Source: Sphingobium sp. EM0848 (GTDB lineage Bacteria > Pseudomonadota > Alphaproteobacteria > Sphingomonadales > Sphingomonadaceae). From it: a DNA stretch of 64,000 nt. Shown here piece by piece: positions 24,111 through 32,423 of this stretch. Position 1 is the first letter of the stretch, and every line of letters begins with the position of its first letter. A program made the position numbers and the translations under genes. The notes under the pieces were generated by a model that was not told the DNA's origin, made no database searches, and saw only the letters and a list, made by a program, of their open reading frames with translations. Location of the stretch: the NCBI RefSeq assembly GCF_013375555.1, contig NZ_JABXWB010000001.1:1798001-1862000 (forward strand), read 5' to 3'.

Positions 24111-25759
24111 GCTCTGACGCAATTTTGATGACGGAGATCATGTCGCAGCCGCGATCAGTCTGGCCTCCAGGAGGTCAAGCTTGGCTCGGCCGTACATCTG
24201 CCGCTTGACGAGCTTGAGCTTGGTGATCTGGCCTTCGGTCTGCCCGTTTGACCAGTTCGAGGCGATCGCGGCCCGAACGGCGTCGATGTCCTTGGTCATG
24301 CCGCGGGCGAAGGAGTTCACCAGGCTTTGACGCGCTCTTTCGAGCCAGGCATCGAGAGAGGAGGCCGCTTTCTTCCGCAGCATGACATGGAAGGCGTCGG
24401 TGATGTCGCGTGCCTCGACGAGTTCGGGGACGGATTCCTCGATCGCCGCGACGGTGATCGTTTCAGCTCTCGAAAGAGCTTCGCGCTCTACCATCATCAG
24501 CCGCGCGATGGTTCGAGCTGACGGAACCCGGTGCAATCCCTCCGCTTTTTCCGCCCGCCGCTTCCGCGTTGCCCATTCGGTCACTACCCGAAGCGAGCCC
24601 CCGAAGCCCTGCTGTCGCATCTGCCGCCAAAGCTGTGCAGCGTTGCGCTGGCCACCAGCCCATTCCGCATCGAGCCAAGGCAACCAGGCTTCAAGGGAGT
24701 TTTCCCGAGTACGGAAGATATCGGTCCGCTGACCACGCAACACAGCCCGCACATAACCTCGGCTGCGCCCGGTCCGGCGAACGATCTCCTTGATACCGAG
24801 CCCAGATTTTGCCTGCTTCAAAATGATTTCGTTGTTTTCCTGTCGGCGAAGATAGCCCTCATATTGCAAGCGTTCCGCCGCCGTGAGCAGGTCCGGATTA
24901 ACGATGGTCGTGCCGATCGCCGTACGGATTTCGCGCATCGAGCAGCGAACCGCATCGAGAAAGGCGTGGCTGGCATTTTCCATCAGATGCCAACGATCAG
25001 CCACTTGCTGGGCGTGGGGAAGGGCCTGGGCGGCGGCTAACGCATATCCACCTCCGCGGTCCCGGGCGACGACCTCAATCTGCTGTTGTCCCACGAGCCA
25101 GCCGCGTGCGGTGGCAGGCTCGCGATCGGGGAGCAAACGGATCGGCCTACGCCGTTCGAGATCGCAGATAATTGTGCCGTAACGCTGATTGCGCCGCCAT
25201 GCCCAATCATCAATGCCGACCACCGTGGGTGCAGCATGTTCAGGACGGCCACGGCGACGGATCGACCGCAGCAGCGTATCCTTGCTGACGGGCGCCATCA
25301 GCCGATTGGCAAAACGAGCGCCGGGCCGACCGCCAAGTGCCAAGCCGAGATGAAAGACCAGCAAACCGAGCCTACTGGTTCGGCGCGCCCAAGGTTCCAC
25401 AACCTCGGTGTCGAAGCGCTCGGCGAAAATACGTCTGGCACAGTTTGCTGTCCGACAGCGGAATCTCCGCGCATTGAGAACCAGACGAACGGATCGGCCG
25501 GCCAGCGGAAGGTCACCCAACCGCCGGGAATAATGGCTATGCACCGCCGCCGCCTTAACGTCGCAGCTTGGGCACCGAGAATATGGCTTTGCTGAACGAA
25601 CCGCGATTTCCATCACCGCTCCAGCATTGTCGACCTGTTCTACCACCAGGCCCGCTGGCACCAACGCTCCATTACGCAATCGACGAGGCATGCTGCTGAT
25701 CCTCCTTGGAAAATCAACCAAACCCTACCTGCCAATTGCATCAAATATGAGTCAGAGCC
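24111..25759 (-). mobile_element. ISL3-type insertion sequence (complete, with inverted repeats and target duplication)
   Basis: The ends are inverted repeats: GGCTCTGACgCAattTTGATG at 24110-24130 and its imperfect complement at 25739-25759 (GGCTCTGAC, CA and TTTGATG conserved). CAAAATTG flanks both sides (24103-24110 and 25760-25767). Depending on how one shared G is assigned, the target duplication is 7 or 8 bp; 8 bp is usual for ISL3. The element is about 1,650 bp and carries one transposase. The preserved duplication means a recent, simple insertion into older IS21/recombinase debris. Confidence 0.85.
24138..25691 (-). CDS. ISL3 family transposase
   Basis: 517 residues from the ATG at 25691, preceded by an excellent AAGGAGG. 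The N-terminal zinc finger is CPSCDVKAAAVHSHYSRR with the second pair in FRCRTANCARR. The DDE domain includes VGIDDWAWRRNQRYGTIICD (first Asp), VVARDRGGGYALAA (second Asp) and near the end NGQTEGQITKLKLVKRQMYG (Glu), all hallmarks of ISL3 transposases. The length is at the upper end of the usual range. The gene is intact and reads on the minus strand, towards the catabolic operon. Confidence 0.95.
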   Translation of the reverse strand: MPRRLRNGALVPAGLVVEQVDNAGAVMEIAVRSAKPYSRCPSCDVKAAAVHSHYSRRLGDLPLAGRSVRLVLNARRFRCRTANCARRIFAERFDTEVVEPWARRTSRLGLLVFHLGLALGGRPGARFANRLMAPVSKDTLLRSIRRRGRPEHAAPTVVGIDDWAWRRNQRYGTIICDLERRRPIRLLPDREPATARGWLVGQQQIEVVARDRGGGYALAAAQALPHAQQVADRWHLMENASHAFLDAVRCSMREIRTAIGTTIVNPDLLTAAERLQYEGYLRRQENNEIILKQAKSGLGIKEIVRRTGRSRGYVRAVLRGQRTDIFRTRENSLEAWLPWLDAEWAGGQRNAAQLWRQMRQQGFGGSLRVVTEWATRKRRAEKAEGLHRVPSARTIARLMMVEREALSRAETITVAAIEESVPELVEARDITDAFHVMLRKKAASSLDAWLERARQSLVNSFARGMTKDIDAVRAAIASNWSNGQTEGQITKLKLVKRQMYGRAKLDLLEARLIAAAT

Positions 25760-25924
25760 CAAAATTGACCCCCATCATTCCAGAGTGTGAGGCGTCGCGG
25801 CTTGGGCTTCCAGGCGGCGAGGACGGGGATGTTGATTGTGGAGACTATTGCCAAGATACGCAGGGAGCACAGGGACGGTAAGCCGATCAAAGAGATCGCG
25901 CGTGATTTACGGTTGTCGCGCAAC
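25760..25924 (+). pseudogene. IS21-type remnant: element end and 5' fragment of istA
   Basis: AAAATTGACCCCC just right of the ISL3 element looks like the inner part of an IS21 left end. At 25829 an ATG opens MLIVETIAKIRREHRDGKPI, then KEIARDLRLSRN, the helix-turn-helix start of IstA transposases. After 25924 the match stops (IstA normally continues NTVRKVLR) and the next residues are unrelated. About 90% of istA and all of istB are missing. It is a dead fragment. Confidence 0.65.
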
Positions 25925-26052
25925 AGCCGGCAGCCGCCATCGCTCACGCCGCGGAGCCTGATAAAGCTGGCCGCCATCCCTCTGGACTGGAAACGCCAGC
26001 GCGAAGCACTCGGCTTCTAGCAGCCGCTCGAAAAACCGTGTGCCACCTGAAG

Positions 26053-26080
26053 AGGCCTCGTGAGACGCGGGGCCTTTTTT
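26053..26080 (+). terminator. Rho-independent terminator-like hairpin
   Basis: AGGCC (26053-26057) and GGCCT (26071-26075), followed by a run of six T. The stem is short. It reads on the plus strand, downstream of the IS21 remnant, and no intact plus-strand gene precedes it, so it may belong to the decayed element. Confidence 0.5.
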
Positions 26081-26213
26081 GTGACTCCCGGACCCAGAAT
26101 CGCGTCTCTGCGGCCACCGCTTTTCTGACACACCATGAAACAGGCGCGGAACTGCGCCATTCCTGCGCCTGCCAACAGTCGCGCCCGATTTTGGGTCGCT
26201 ATGAGAGAATACG

Positions 26214-26290
26214 TGGTGCGCCCAACAGGATTCGAACCTGTGGCCTTCGGATTAGGAATCCGACGCTCTATCCTGCTGAGCTATGGGCGC
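26214..26290 (-). tRNA. tRNA-Arg (anticodon CCT)
   Basis: On the minus strand a full cloverleaf can be folded in 77 nt including an encoded CCA: acceptor stem GCGCCCA with TGGGCGC, D arm GCTC/GAGC, anticodon stem TCGGA/TCCGA around the loop TTCCTAA (anticodon CCT, reading AGG codons), a 5-nt variable loop and T arm ACAGG/CCTGT with TTCGAAT. The 3' end (26214) points towards the recombinase and IS remnants, the usual orientation for a tRNA used as an integration site. Confidence 0.97.
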
Positions 26291-26324
26291 CCGGTGAAGG
26301 CTCTATGCTGCGCGGAGGGTGTGG

Positions 26325-26807
26325 TCAATTCTTTGCTTCAGGGGGAACCACCGGAAAAGGCAGCGGCGCCACCTCCACCCCTTCGGCAATCAGCGCCCGC
26401 GCCTCTTCCAGCGCGACTTCGCCATGGATGCTGCTGCGGTCCTGTTCGCCATAGTGCATGGCGCGGGCCTGCTCGGCAAAACCGCGCCCGACCCAGGTGG
26501 AATTTTCCAGCGCCTTCTGCTGCGCCTGCGCCAGTGCCTGGATCAGTTCGCGCATCTTGCTCTCTTCGCCCGCGCCCATGGCGATCGATGCGCCGTCGGA
26601 GGGACCAACCTGCGCCAGCAGTTCGCTGCGGCTGTTGCCCTTGGCGCCGACGGCAGGCGCCATCACGGCCTTGCTCACCTGCATGTCACCGCATAGCGGA
26701 CAGGACAGCAGCCCCCGTGCCTTCTGGTCTTCATAATCGGCGCTGGAACCGAACCAGGCCTCGAACACATGGCCTTGGGATTCGCATTTGAGGTCGAAAA
26801 CAATCAC
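26325..26807 (-). CDS. DUF1178 family protein
   Basis: 160 residues starting at a GTG (26807) that overlaps the stop of the upstream hydrolase gene as GTGA. The N-terminus IVFDLKCESQGHVFEAWF and the paired Cys motif LSCPLCGDMQVSKAVMAP (a single zinc-knuckle type CxxC) are typical of DUF1178, a small cytosolic family of unknown function. The middle is helical and charged (MRELIQALAQAQQKALEN). It is co-transcribed with the nitrilase-family gene and grxC, a common arrangement in alphaproteobacteria. The role is unknown. Confidence 0.9.
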   Translation of the reverse strand: MIVFDLKCESQGHVFEAWFGSSADYEDQKARGLLSCPLCGDMQVSKAVMAPAVGAKGNSRSELLAQVGPSDGASIAMGAGEESKMRELIQALAQAQQKALENSTWVGRGFAEQARAMHYGEQDRSSIHGEVALEEARALIAEGVEVAPLPFPVVPPEAKN

Positions 26808-27634
26808 GACACTGTCACATCCATGGGCAATGATCGCCGATTGGCGAGCGCGGGGACTCGACCGCGCACGTCCTCTATGCGCGACAGGTCGATCTCCGCA
26901 AGGGCAAGGCCCGCCGTTTCGCCCATATCCAGAACAATGTCCCCCCATGGGTCAGCGATCAGGCTGTGGCCATAGGTGTCGCGACCATCGGCATGATGGC
27001 CGGTCTGCGCGGCGGCGATCACGAAGCAGCCCGCCTCGATCGCCCGCGCCCGCAGCAATATGTGCCAGTGCGCCCTGCCCGTCGGCACAGTGAAGGCGGC
27101 CGGTATCAACAGCACCGTCGCGCCCGCATTGGTGAGCGCCCGGTAAAGATCGGGAAAGCGCATATCGTAACAGACCGACAGCCCCATGCGCGCCCAGGGC
27201 GTGTCGACGGCGACGACCCGTTCGCCCGGACCATAGACCGAGGATTCGCGCCAGCTTTCGCCCGTCGCCAGATCGACATCGAACAGATGGATCTTGTCAT
27301 AGCGCGTGCGGATGGCACCATTGTCGTCGATCATGAAGCTGCGATTGGCCCAGCGTCCATCGCCGCGCTCATCCTTGAGCGGCAGGGAGCCGAGATGCAC
27401 CCACAGCCCCTGCTTCGCCGCTGCCTCGCGCACCACCGCCAGCACCGGATCGTCCGCCTCCGACCGGAGCGTCGCCGCCGCCCGCCGCCGGTCGCGGTCC
27501 AGATAACCCGCCATTTCCGGGGTGAAGAGCATGTCCGCCCCTTCCCCTCTGGCGCGCGCCGCCATCTCCACGATCGCCGCGGCATTGGCGGCGGGGTCGA
27601 TCCCGCTGGTCATCTGGAAGATCGCGGCGCGCAT
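26804..27634 (-). CDS. Carbon-nitrogen hydrolase (Nit1-type amidase)
   Basis: 276 residues from the ATG at 27634. The catalytic triad of the nitrilase superfamily is visible: Glu in MLFTPEMAGYL (about residue 38), Lys in YDKIHLFDVDL (about residue 112) and Cys in GLSVCYDMRFPDLYR (about residue 148). The pattern is closest to the Nit1/Nit2 group, which hydrolyses deaminated glutathione or omega-amides as metabolite repair. Placement directly after glutaredoxin (4-bp gap) agrees with a glutathione-related repair role. That is inference from family and context. Confidence 0.92.
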   Translation of the reverse strand: MRAAIFQMTSGIDPAANAAAIVEMAARARGEGADMLFTPEMAGYLDRDRRRAAATLRSEADDPVLAVVREAAAKQGLWVHLGSLPLKDERGDGRWANRSFMIDDNGAIRTRYDKIHLFDVDLATGESWRESSVYGPGERVVAVDTPWARMGLSVCYDMRFPDLYRALTNAGATVLLIPAAFTVPTGRAHWHILLRARAIEAGCFVIAAAQTGHHADGRDTYGHSLIADPWGDIVLDMGETAGLALAEIDLSRIEDVRGRVPALANRRSLPMDVTVS

Positions 27635-27638
27635 CGGA

Positions 27639-27896
27639 TTATACTCCCAGCAGCGCGTCGAGCTTGCCCTGCCGGTCCAGCGCCACCATGTCGTCGCTGC
27701 CGCCGATATGCGCGCCGTCGATGAATATCTGCGGCACCGTCGTCCCGCCATTGGCGCGGCCCAGCATTTCCTCTCGCTTCGGACCGCCCATGGTGATGTC
27801 ATATTCCTCGAACGGGACGCCCTTGCCCTCCAGCAACGCCTTCGCCCGCGCGCAATAGCCGCACCAGGCCTTGGTATAGATTTCCACTTTCGCCAT
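27639..27896 (-). CDS. grxC: Glutaredoxin 3
   Basis: 85 residues, normal for Grx3. The active site is WCGYCARAK, a dithiol CxxC near residue 11. TVPQIFIDG holds the cis-Pro, and HIGGSDDMVALD is the glutathione-binding end. It reduces disulfides and glutathione adducts in the cytosol with glutathione as donor. The ATG at 27896 starts the homology; the open frame extends further upstream without support. It precedes the nitrilase-family gene by 4 bp. Confidence 0.95.
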   Translation of the reverse strand: MAKVEIYTKAWCGYCARAKALLEGKGVPFEEYDITMGGPKREEMLGRANGGTTVPQIFIDGAHIGGSDDMVALDRQGKLDALLGV

Positions 27897-27945
27897 TTGT
27901 TTCGATACTCCTTGGCTGCCGAAATTGTGACTGGGCGGGCTTTTG

Positions 27946-28683
27946 TCAATCATCCACATCCGGCAGCACCCGCGCCCAGCAGAGCAGATGAACGCTCGCC
28001 GCGCCGCCGCGTTTCAGCGTCCGGGCGCAGGCCGCCGCCGTCGCGCCGCTGGTATGCACATCGTCGATCAGCAGCACGGCCTTCCGCTTGAGGCCATGGC
28101 CCGGCGCCAGCGCAAAGGCGCCGCGCACCGCCTTCGCCCGCGCTTTCGGGTTCATGCCGCGCAACGGCGCCGTCCGCCGGCTGCGGAGCAAGCTATGGTT
28201 GTCGACCGGCAGATCCGTCATCCGCCCCAGATGCCGGGCGATCAACGCCGCCTGATTGAACCCCCGCCACCACAGGCGCCAGCGATGCAGCGGCACCGGC
28301 ACGATCACCGCATCCTCCATCTCGGGAAGCTGCCGCGCCATCTGCCGCGCGATCAACCGGGCAAGACCGATGCGCCGCCCATATTTGAGCCGCAGCGCGA
28401 CCGCCCGCGCGACATCGCCATAGGCCAGCACCGCCCGCGCACTGTCGAAAGGCGGTGGCTCGGCAAGACAGGAGCCACATTGCGCGCCCTCGCCCCGATC
28501 ATAGTCGAAAGGCACGCCGCAGCGCGCGCAGCAGGGCTCCCCCAGAAACCGCATCCCGCTCCAGCAACCGAGGCAGAAGGCATCGTCCGCATCCACGATC
28601 ATCCCGCAACCGGGGCACCGGGGCGGCAGGGCATAATCGAGCGCCGGGCGCAGCATGGTCTTGAGAAGCGGCGAAAGGGACAT
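27946..28683 (-). CDS. ComF family protein (phosphoribosyltransferase-like)
   Basis: 245 residues from the ATG at 28683 (AAGGGAG just upstream). The N-terminal double zinc ribbon has CPGCG, CLGC, CARCG and CGSC. The C-terminal phosphoribosyltransferase domain ends in KAVLLIDDVHTSGATAAACA, the PRPP-binding loop. ComF proteins take part in DNA uptake in some bacteria, but in most proteobacteria the role is unproven. It is divergent from the methyltransferase at 28728 and 49 bp upstream of grxC, so it may share that operon. Confidence 0.92.
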   Translation of the reverse strand: MSLSPLLKTMLRPALDYALPPRCPGCGMIVDADDAFCLGCWSGMRFLGEPCCARCGVPFDYDRGEGAQCGSCLAEPPPFDSARAVLAYGDVARAVALRLKYGRRIGLARLIARQMARQLPEMEDAVIVPVPLHRWRLWWRGFNQAALIARHLGRMTDLPVDNHSLLRSRRTAPLRGMNPKARAKAVRGAFALAPGHGLKRKAVLLIDDVHTSGATAAACARTLKRGGAASVHLLCWARVLPDVDD

Positions 28684-28727
28684 CATCTCCCTTGTTCCCA
28701 CTCCTTCGCCGATGCACAAGGCCCGCC

Positions 28728-29588
28728 ATGACCAACCCCGACATCTTCGACCGCCGATTGCGCGCCCAGCGGCGCGACCGGATGGTGGCGCGCTTTGCCG
28801 AACATGACTTTCTCTACCGGGCAATGCTGGACGAACTGCTCGACCGGCTGGGCGATGTGCAGCGCGAGTTGAAGGAAGTGCTGGTGATCGGCTGCCCCGA
28901 CGACAGCGCCAGGGTCGCGCTGGAAGCGATGGGCAAGACGGTCGTCTCCGCCGATCCCGGCTTCGCGGCGGCGCGGGCGCAAGCCGGGGGGCTGGGGCGT
29001 GTGCAGGTGGATGAGGATGCCCTGCCCTTTGCCGACGACAGCTTCGATCTGGTGATCGCCTGCGGCACGCTCGACAGCGTCAACGACCTGCCCGGCGCGC
29101 TGATCCTGATGCGGCGGATATTGCGGCCCGATGGGCTGATGCTGGCGGCCTTTACCGGCGCGGGTACGCTTCCGCGCCTGCGCGCCGCCCTGATGGCGGG
29201 CGAAGGCGACCGGCCGGGACAGCATATCCATCCGCAGGTCGATGTGCGATCGGCGGGCGACCTGCTGAGCCGGGCGGGCTTCACCATGCCGGTGGCGGAT
29301 GGCGACGTGCTGACCGTGCGCTATGGCGACGTGCTGCGGCTGATGCACGACCTGCGCGGCATGGGGGCGGGCAATGTGCTGACATCCCGTCCGCCGGTGC
29401 TGCGGCGGGAGGCGCTGATGGGCGCCGCCCGGCATTTCGCGGCAGCGGCCGATGCCGATGGCCGGACCGCCGAGCAGATGGCGATCGTCTTTCTGAGCGG
29501 TTGGAAACCCGATCCGAGTCAGGCTCGGCCCGCACGCCGGGGCAGCGCGACCATGTCCCTGGCCGAGGCGCTCAAGCCCAAGCCCTGA
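28728..29588 (+). CDS. SAM-dependent methyltransferase (BioC/NDUFAF5-like)
   Basis: 286 residues from the ATG at 28728. After a basic N-terminal helix (IFDRRLRAQRRDRMVARF) comes a Rossmann-like core: EVLVIGCPDDS at the SAM loop (the usual GxGxG is degenerate), LPFADDSFDLVIACGTLDSV and LRPDGLMLAAFTG. The pattern fits the bacterial relatives of NDUFAF5 and BioC, common next to comF in alphaproteobacteria. The substrate is unknown; the weak SAM loop means binding should not be taken for granted. Confidence 0.88.
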   Translation: MTNPDIFDRRLRAQRRDRMVARFAEHDFLYRAMLDELLDRLGDVQRELKEVLVIGCPDDSARVALEAMGKTVVSADPGFAAARAQAGGLGRVQVDEDALPFADDSFDLVIACGTLDSVNDLPGALILMRRILRPDGLMLAAFTGAGTLPRLRAALMAGEGDRPGQHIHPQVDVRSAGDLLSRAGFTMPVADGDVLTVRYGDVLRLMHDLRGMGAGNVLTSRPPVLRREALMGAARHFAAAADADGRTAEQMAIVFLSGWKPDPSQARPARRGSATMSLAEALKPKP

Positions 29589-29607
29589 CCCGTTCCTAAC
29601 AGGATTG

Positions 29608-30576
29608 TTACGCCGCCAACCGCAGGAACGGGACCGGTTCGGTCGAACGCAGGACGATCGGCTTGCCTTCCGATGCTTCGAACAGTTCACCGTCCAATAT
29701 GACGCTGCTGTGATCGCCTTCGATACGGATCACATCGCCCTGTTCCAGATGGATGCCCTGCATCTGCGCCTTGCCGACGCGTCGGGTGATGCTGGCCCAG
29801 AGAAGGCGCAGCAAAGCGGGCAGATTCTGGTCGACCGCCATCAGCTTCATATGCCCGCGCTGGCTGCCGCCCGCTTCCAGACCCAACAGCAGCCGTTCCA
29901 GCGTCGTCACGATCAGCACTGCGAAGCGCCCGGCCAATTGCCCGTCTCGCATCAGGGAGATGCGCACGGGATGGCTGGATTGCGGCAGAAATCGGGCACG
30001 AATGCCAAAGACGAGCGACAGAATCACCGCGATCAACGTCAGGAAATGACTGACGCCGTTGGACAGGCCCAGCGGATAGATCTGGTTGCGGCAATAGAGC
30101 ATGTAATCGGCCAGCCCCGCACCGCCCAGGAACATGCCCAGCACCGGCCGCGTTTCCGCCCTGCCGTCCGACAGGGCGATCAGTTCGCGCGCCACGACAT
30201 GATCGTCGACGCCCGCCTTGGCGATCTGGACGATCTTTTCCAGCGCCTTGATCGGGTCGCCATGGATGCCGAGATCGAGCGCGATCAGGTTGGTCTTGCC
30301 ATTGGGCAGCACCGCGATGGGCGGCACGCGACCCTGAAAATGCTCGCCCTGATACAGTTCGGTCAGCGCCGCCTGCACCGTGCCGTCGCCACCGTTGATG
30401 ACGATGACGACCGGATCGACACGGGCGATGGTCTGCAACGCCCGGCCGATCTGTTCGACCTGTTCCACCTCATAATGGAAGATGTCTGGGTTGTTGGCGC
30501 AATAGCTGCGCACGCGCGGCAGCGTCTGCCGGTTGCCCGTCGACTTGGGATTGGACAATAGCGCGACGCGAACCAT
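29608..30576 (-). CDS. Diacylglycerol kinase catalytic-domain protein
   Basis: 322 residues. The nucleotide-binding motif is VVIVINGGDGTVQAALTEL (GGDGT) with LPNGKTNLIALDLGI following, both typical of the DAGK/YegS/sphingosine-kinase superfamily. The start MVRVALLSNPKSTGNRQ is the first beta strand. The C-terminal part has hydrophobic stretches (FLTLIAVILSLVFGI) that may attach it to the membrane. The lipid acceptor is unknown. Sphingomonads make glycosphingolipids, so a sphingoid-type acceptor is possible but unproven. It precedes the DUF2141 gene's end by 6 bp. Confidence 0.87.
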   Translation of the reverse strand: MVRVALLSNPKSTGNRQTLPRVRSYCANNPDIFHYEVEQVEQIGRALQTIARVDPVVIVINGGDGTVQAALTELYQGEHFQGRVPPIAVLPNGKTNLIALDLGIHGDPIKALEKIVQIAKAGVDDHVVARELIALSDGRAETRPVLGMFLGGAGLADYMLYCRNQIYPLGLSNGVSHFLTLIAVILSLVFGIRARFLPQSSHPVRISLMRDGQLAGRFAVLIVTTLERLLLGLEAGGSQRGHMKLMAVDQNLPALLRLLWASITRRVGKAQMQGIHLEQGDVIRIEGDHSSVILDGELFEASEGKPIVLRSTEPVPFLRLAA

Positions 30577-30582
30577 GGCAGA

Positions 30583-31077
30583 TCACATATATTTGAGGTT
30601 GATGGTGATTTTCGTCACACCCGGCCCGGCATAGAAGGCGGCCTTTTCGACGCCCGGCTTGCCCAGGTTGAAGATGCTGATCGACGGATTGTTGGAAAAG
30701 CCGCCGCCATCGCGTGAAATATCGGTCTTGCCATTGCCGTCCCGGTCATGACGCACGGCGATGCCATATTTGCCGGCCTGCGGCACCGGCATGCAGAACC
30801 GCATCTCTCCGTTGCTGACCTTCACCGGCACGTCGATGCGGCTGAGCCATGCACCCTTGGCCAGCCAGGCCGCCTTGGTCGCGGGATAGGCTTGCACGCG
30901 CACCGTGCCGGTCGGAGCCGCGAAACCGCGCACATCGATCAGAACCGCCGGCCCTTTGGAATCGGCCGAACAGCGTTCCAGATCATTCCCGATTTCCATG
31001 CCGTGGGCGATAGCCGGGGCGGCGGCGAACAAGGCCCCCACCGACATCAGGCCCAATGCAACTTTGAACATGACCAT
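30583..31077 (-). CDS. DUF2141 family exported protein
   Basis: 164 residues with a signal peptide (FKVALGLMSVGALFAAAPAIAHG). The mature part follows the DUF2141 pattern: VLIDVRGFAAPTGTVRVQAYP, FCMPVPQAGKYGIAVRHDRDGNGK and GGGFSNNPSISIFNLGKP. The DxDGNGK stretch is like a calcium-binding loop. The family is a periplasmic beta-sandwich of unknown role. Start choice: ATG at 31077 or 31071; a GGAG lies 4 or 10 nt upstream. The lipid kinase follows at once, so they are probably co-transcribed. Confidence 0.88.
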   Translation of the reverse strand: MVMFKVALGLMSVGALFAAAPAIAHGMEIGNDLERCSADSKGPAVLIDVRGFAAPTGTVRVQAYPATKAAWLAKGAWLSRIDVPVKVSNGEMRFCMPVPQAGKYGIAVRHDRDGNGKTDISRDGGGFSNNPSISIFNLGKPGVEKAAFYAGPGVTKITINLKYM

Positions 31078-31208
31078 CCTACTCCGTGAAGCTATAGCCG
31101 CCCGTTGACACTGGACGGCGAGCCCCTGTTCGCCCCGCAACTTACCTGTCTTCCGATATGGGCAGGGTTTGCGGCCAAATCATGGTGATGGGACGACCAC
31201 ATAGAGAA

Positions 31209-32420
31209 ATGCTGACAGCCACCGACAGATATCTCGCCCGCCTGATCGCCTTGCCCATGTTGGGGACGCTGGTGATCTCCGCCATGCTGCTTGTGCTCGA
31301 CAAGATGCTCAGCCTGTTCGACTTCGTCGCGGCGGAGGGCGGGCCGGTCAGCGTCGTGTGGCGGATGCTGGCCAATATGATGCCCGAATATCTGTCGCTG
31401 GGCATTCCCATCGGCCTGATGCTGGGGATATTGCTGGCCTTTCGGAAGCTGGCCATGTCGTCCGAACTGGACGTGATGCGCGCCGTCGGCCTGTCCTATG
31501 GCCGGTTGCTGCGCGTGCCCTATATGTATGCGATCGCGCTCGCCCTGCTCAATTTCGGCATTGTCGGCTTTGTCCAGCCGCTATCCCGCCATGCTTATGA
31601 AGCGCTGCGGTTTGAGCTGCGATCAGGCGCGCTGGGAGCCTCGATCAAGGTGGGCGAGTTCACCACGCTGGGCAAGCGGATGACCCTGCGGATCGAGCGC
31701 AGCCTGGACGAAGGGCGCAACCTGCAGGGGATTTTCGTCCGCGCTCTCGGCAAGGACGGGCAAACCGTGGCGGTGACGGCGGCACAGGGCGAATTCCTGG
31801 CTACCGACGATCCCGACACCATCATCTTCCGCCTGCGCAACGGCGTGCTGGTCAACGACGCGCCGAAATATAAGTCGCCGCGAATCCTCTCCTTTTCCAG
31901 CCACGACCTGCCGATCGACCTGCCTCAGATCGAGAAATTCCGGGGACGCGACGTGGATCGGGAGAAAACCATTCCCGAACTGGTGGTGATGGGCCATGAT
32001 CCGTCGACGCCTGACAAGCTGCGCAACGAAATCCGCGCCAATTTCCATTTCCGCATGGTGGAGGTGGCGATGATGCTGCTGCTGCCGCTGGCGGCCCTCG
32101 CCTTCGCCATTCCGCCCAAGCGATCCACTTCGGCGCTGGGGGTATTCCTGTCCATCGTGTTCATCGTGACCTATCACAAGATCAACGAATATGGGCAGGG
32201 CGTCGGATCGCTGGGCAAGATCGACCCGATCATCGCGCTTTGGGGACCGTTCCTGCTGTTCGCGGGGCTGATCCTGTGGATGTATCATGTGATCGCGCAC
32301 CGCCCCGGCGGCCAGCCGATCGCCGCGCTCGAATATGCCTTTGCCAAGATCGCCAAGCAGATTCCCCGTTTGCTGGGTCTGGTCCGGCGACGGCGAACCG
32401 TGGCGGAAGGAGCCGCCTGA
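31209..32420 (+). CDS. lptF: LPS export ABC transporter permease LptF
   Basis: 403 residues, YjgP/YjgQ family. N-terminal membrane segments include RLIALPMLGTLVISAMLLVL and PEYLSLGIPIGLMLGILLAF. The coupling region SSELDVMRAVGLSYGRLL is conserved. A large periplasmic beta-jellyroll domain (about residues 125-270) lies in the middle and further membrane segments close the protein (MMLLLPLAALAFAIP). LptF and LptG form the LptB2FG transporter that extracts lipopolysaccharide or, in many sphingomonads, related glycolipids from the inner membrane. The lptG gene follows after 3 bp. Confidence 0.93.
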   Translation: MLTATDRYLARLIALPMLGTLVISAMLLVLDKMLSLFDFVAAEGGPVSVVWRMLANMMPEYLSLGIPIGLMLGILLAFRKLAMSSELDVMRAVGLSYGRLLRVPYMYAIALALLNFGIVGFVQPLSRHAYEALRFELRSGALGASIKVGEFTTLGKRMTLRIERSLDEGRNLQGIFVRALGKDGQTVAVTAAQGEFLATDDPDTIIFRLRNGVLVNDAPKYKSPRILSFSSHDLPIDLPQIEKFRGRDVDREKTIPELVVMGHDPSTPDKLRNEIRANFHFRMVEVAMMLLLPLAALAFAIPPKRSTSALGVFLSIVFIVTYHKINEYGQGVGSLGKIDPIIALWGPFLLFAGLILWMYHVIAHRPGGQPIAALEYAFAKIAKQIPRLLGLVRRRRTVAEGAA

Positions 32421-32423
32421 CCC

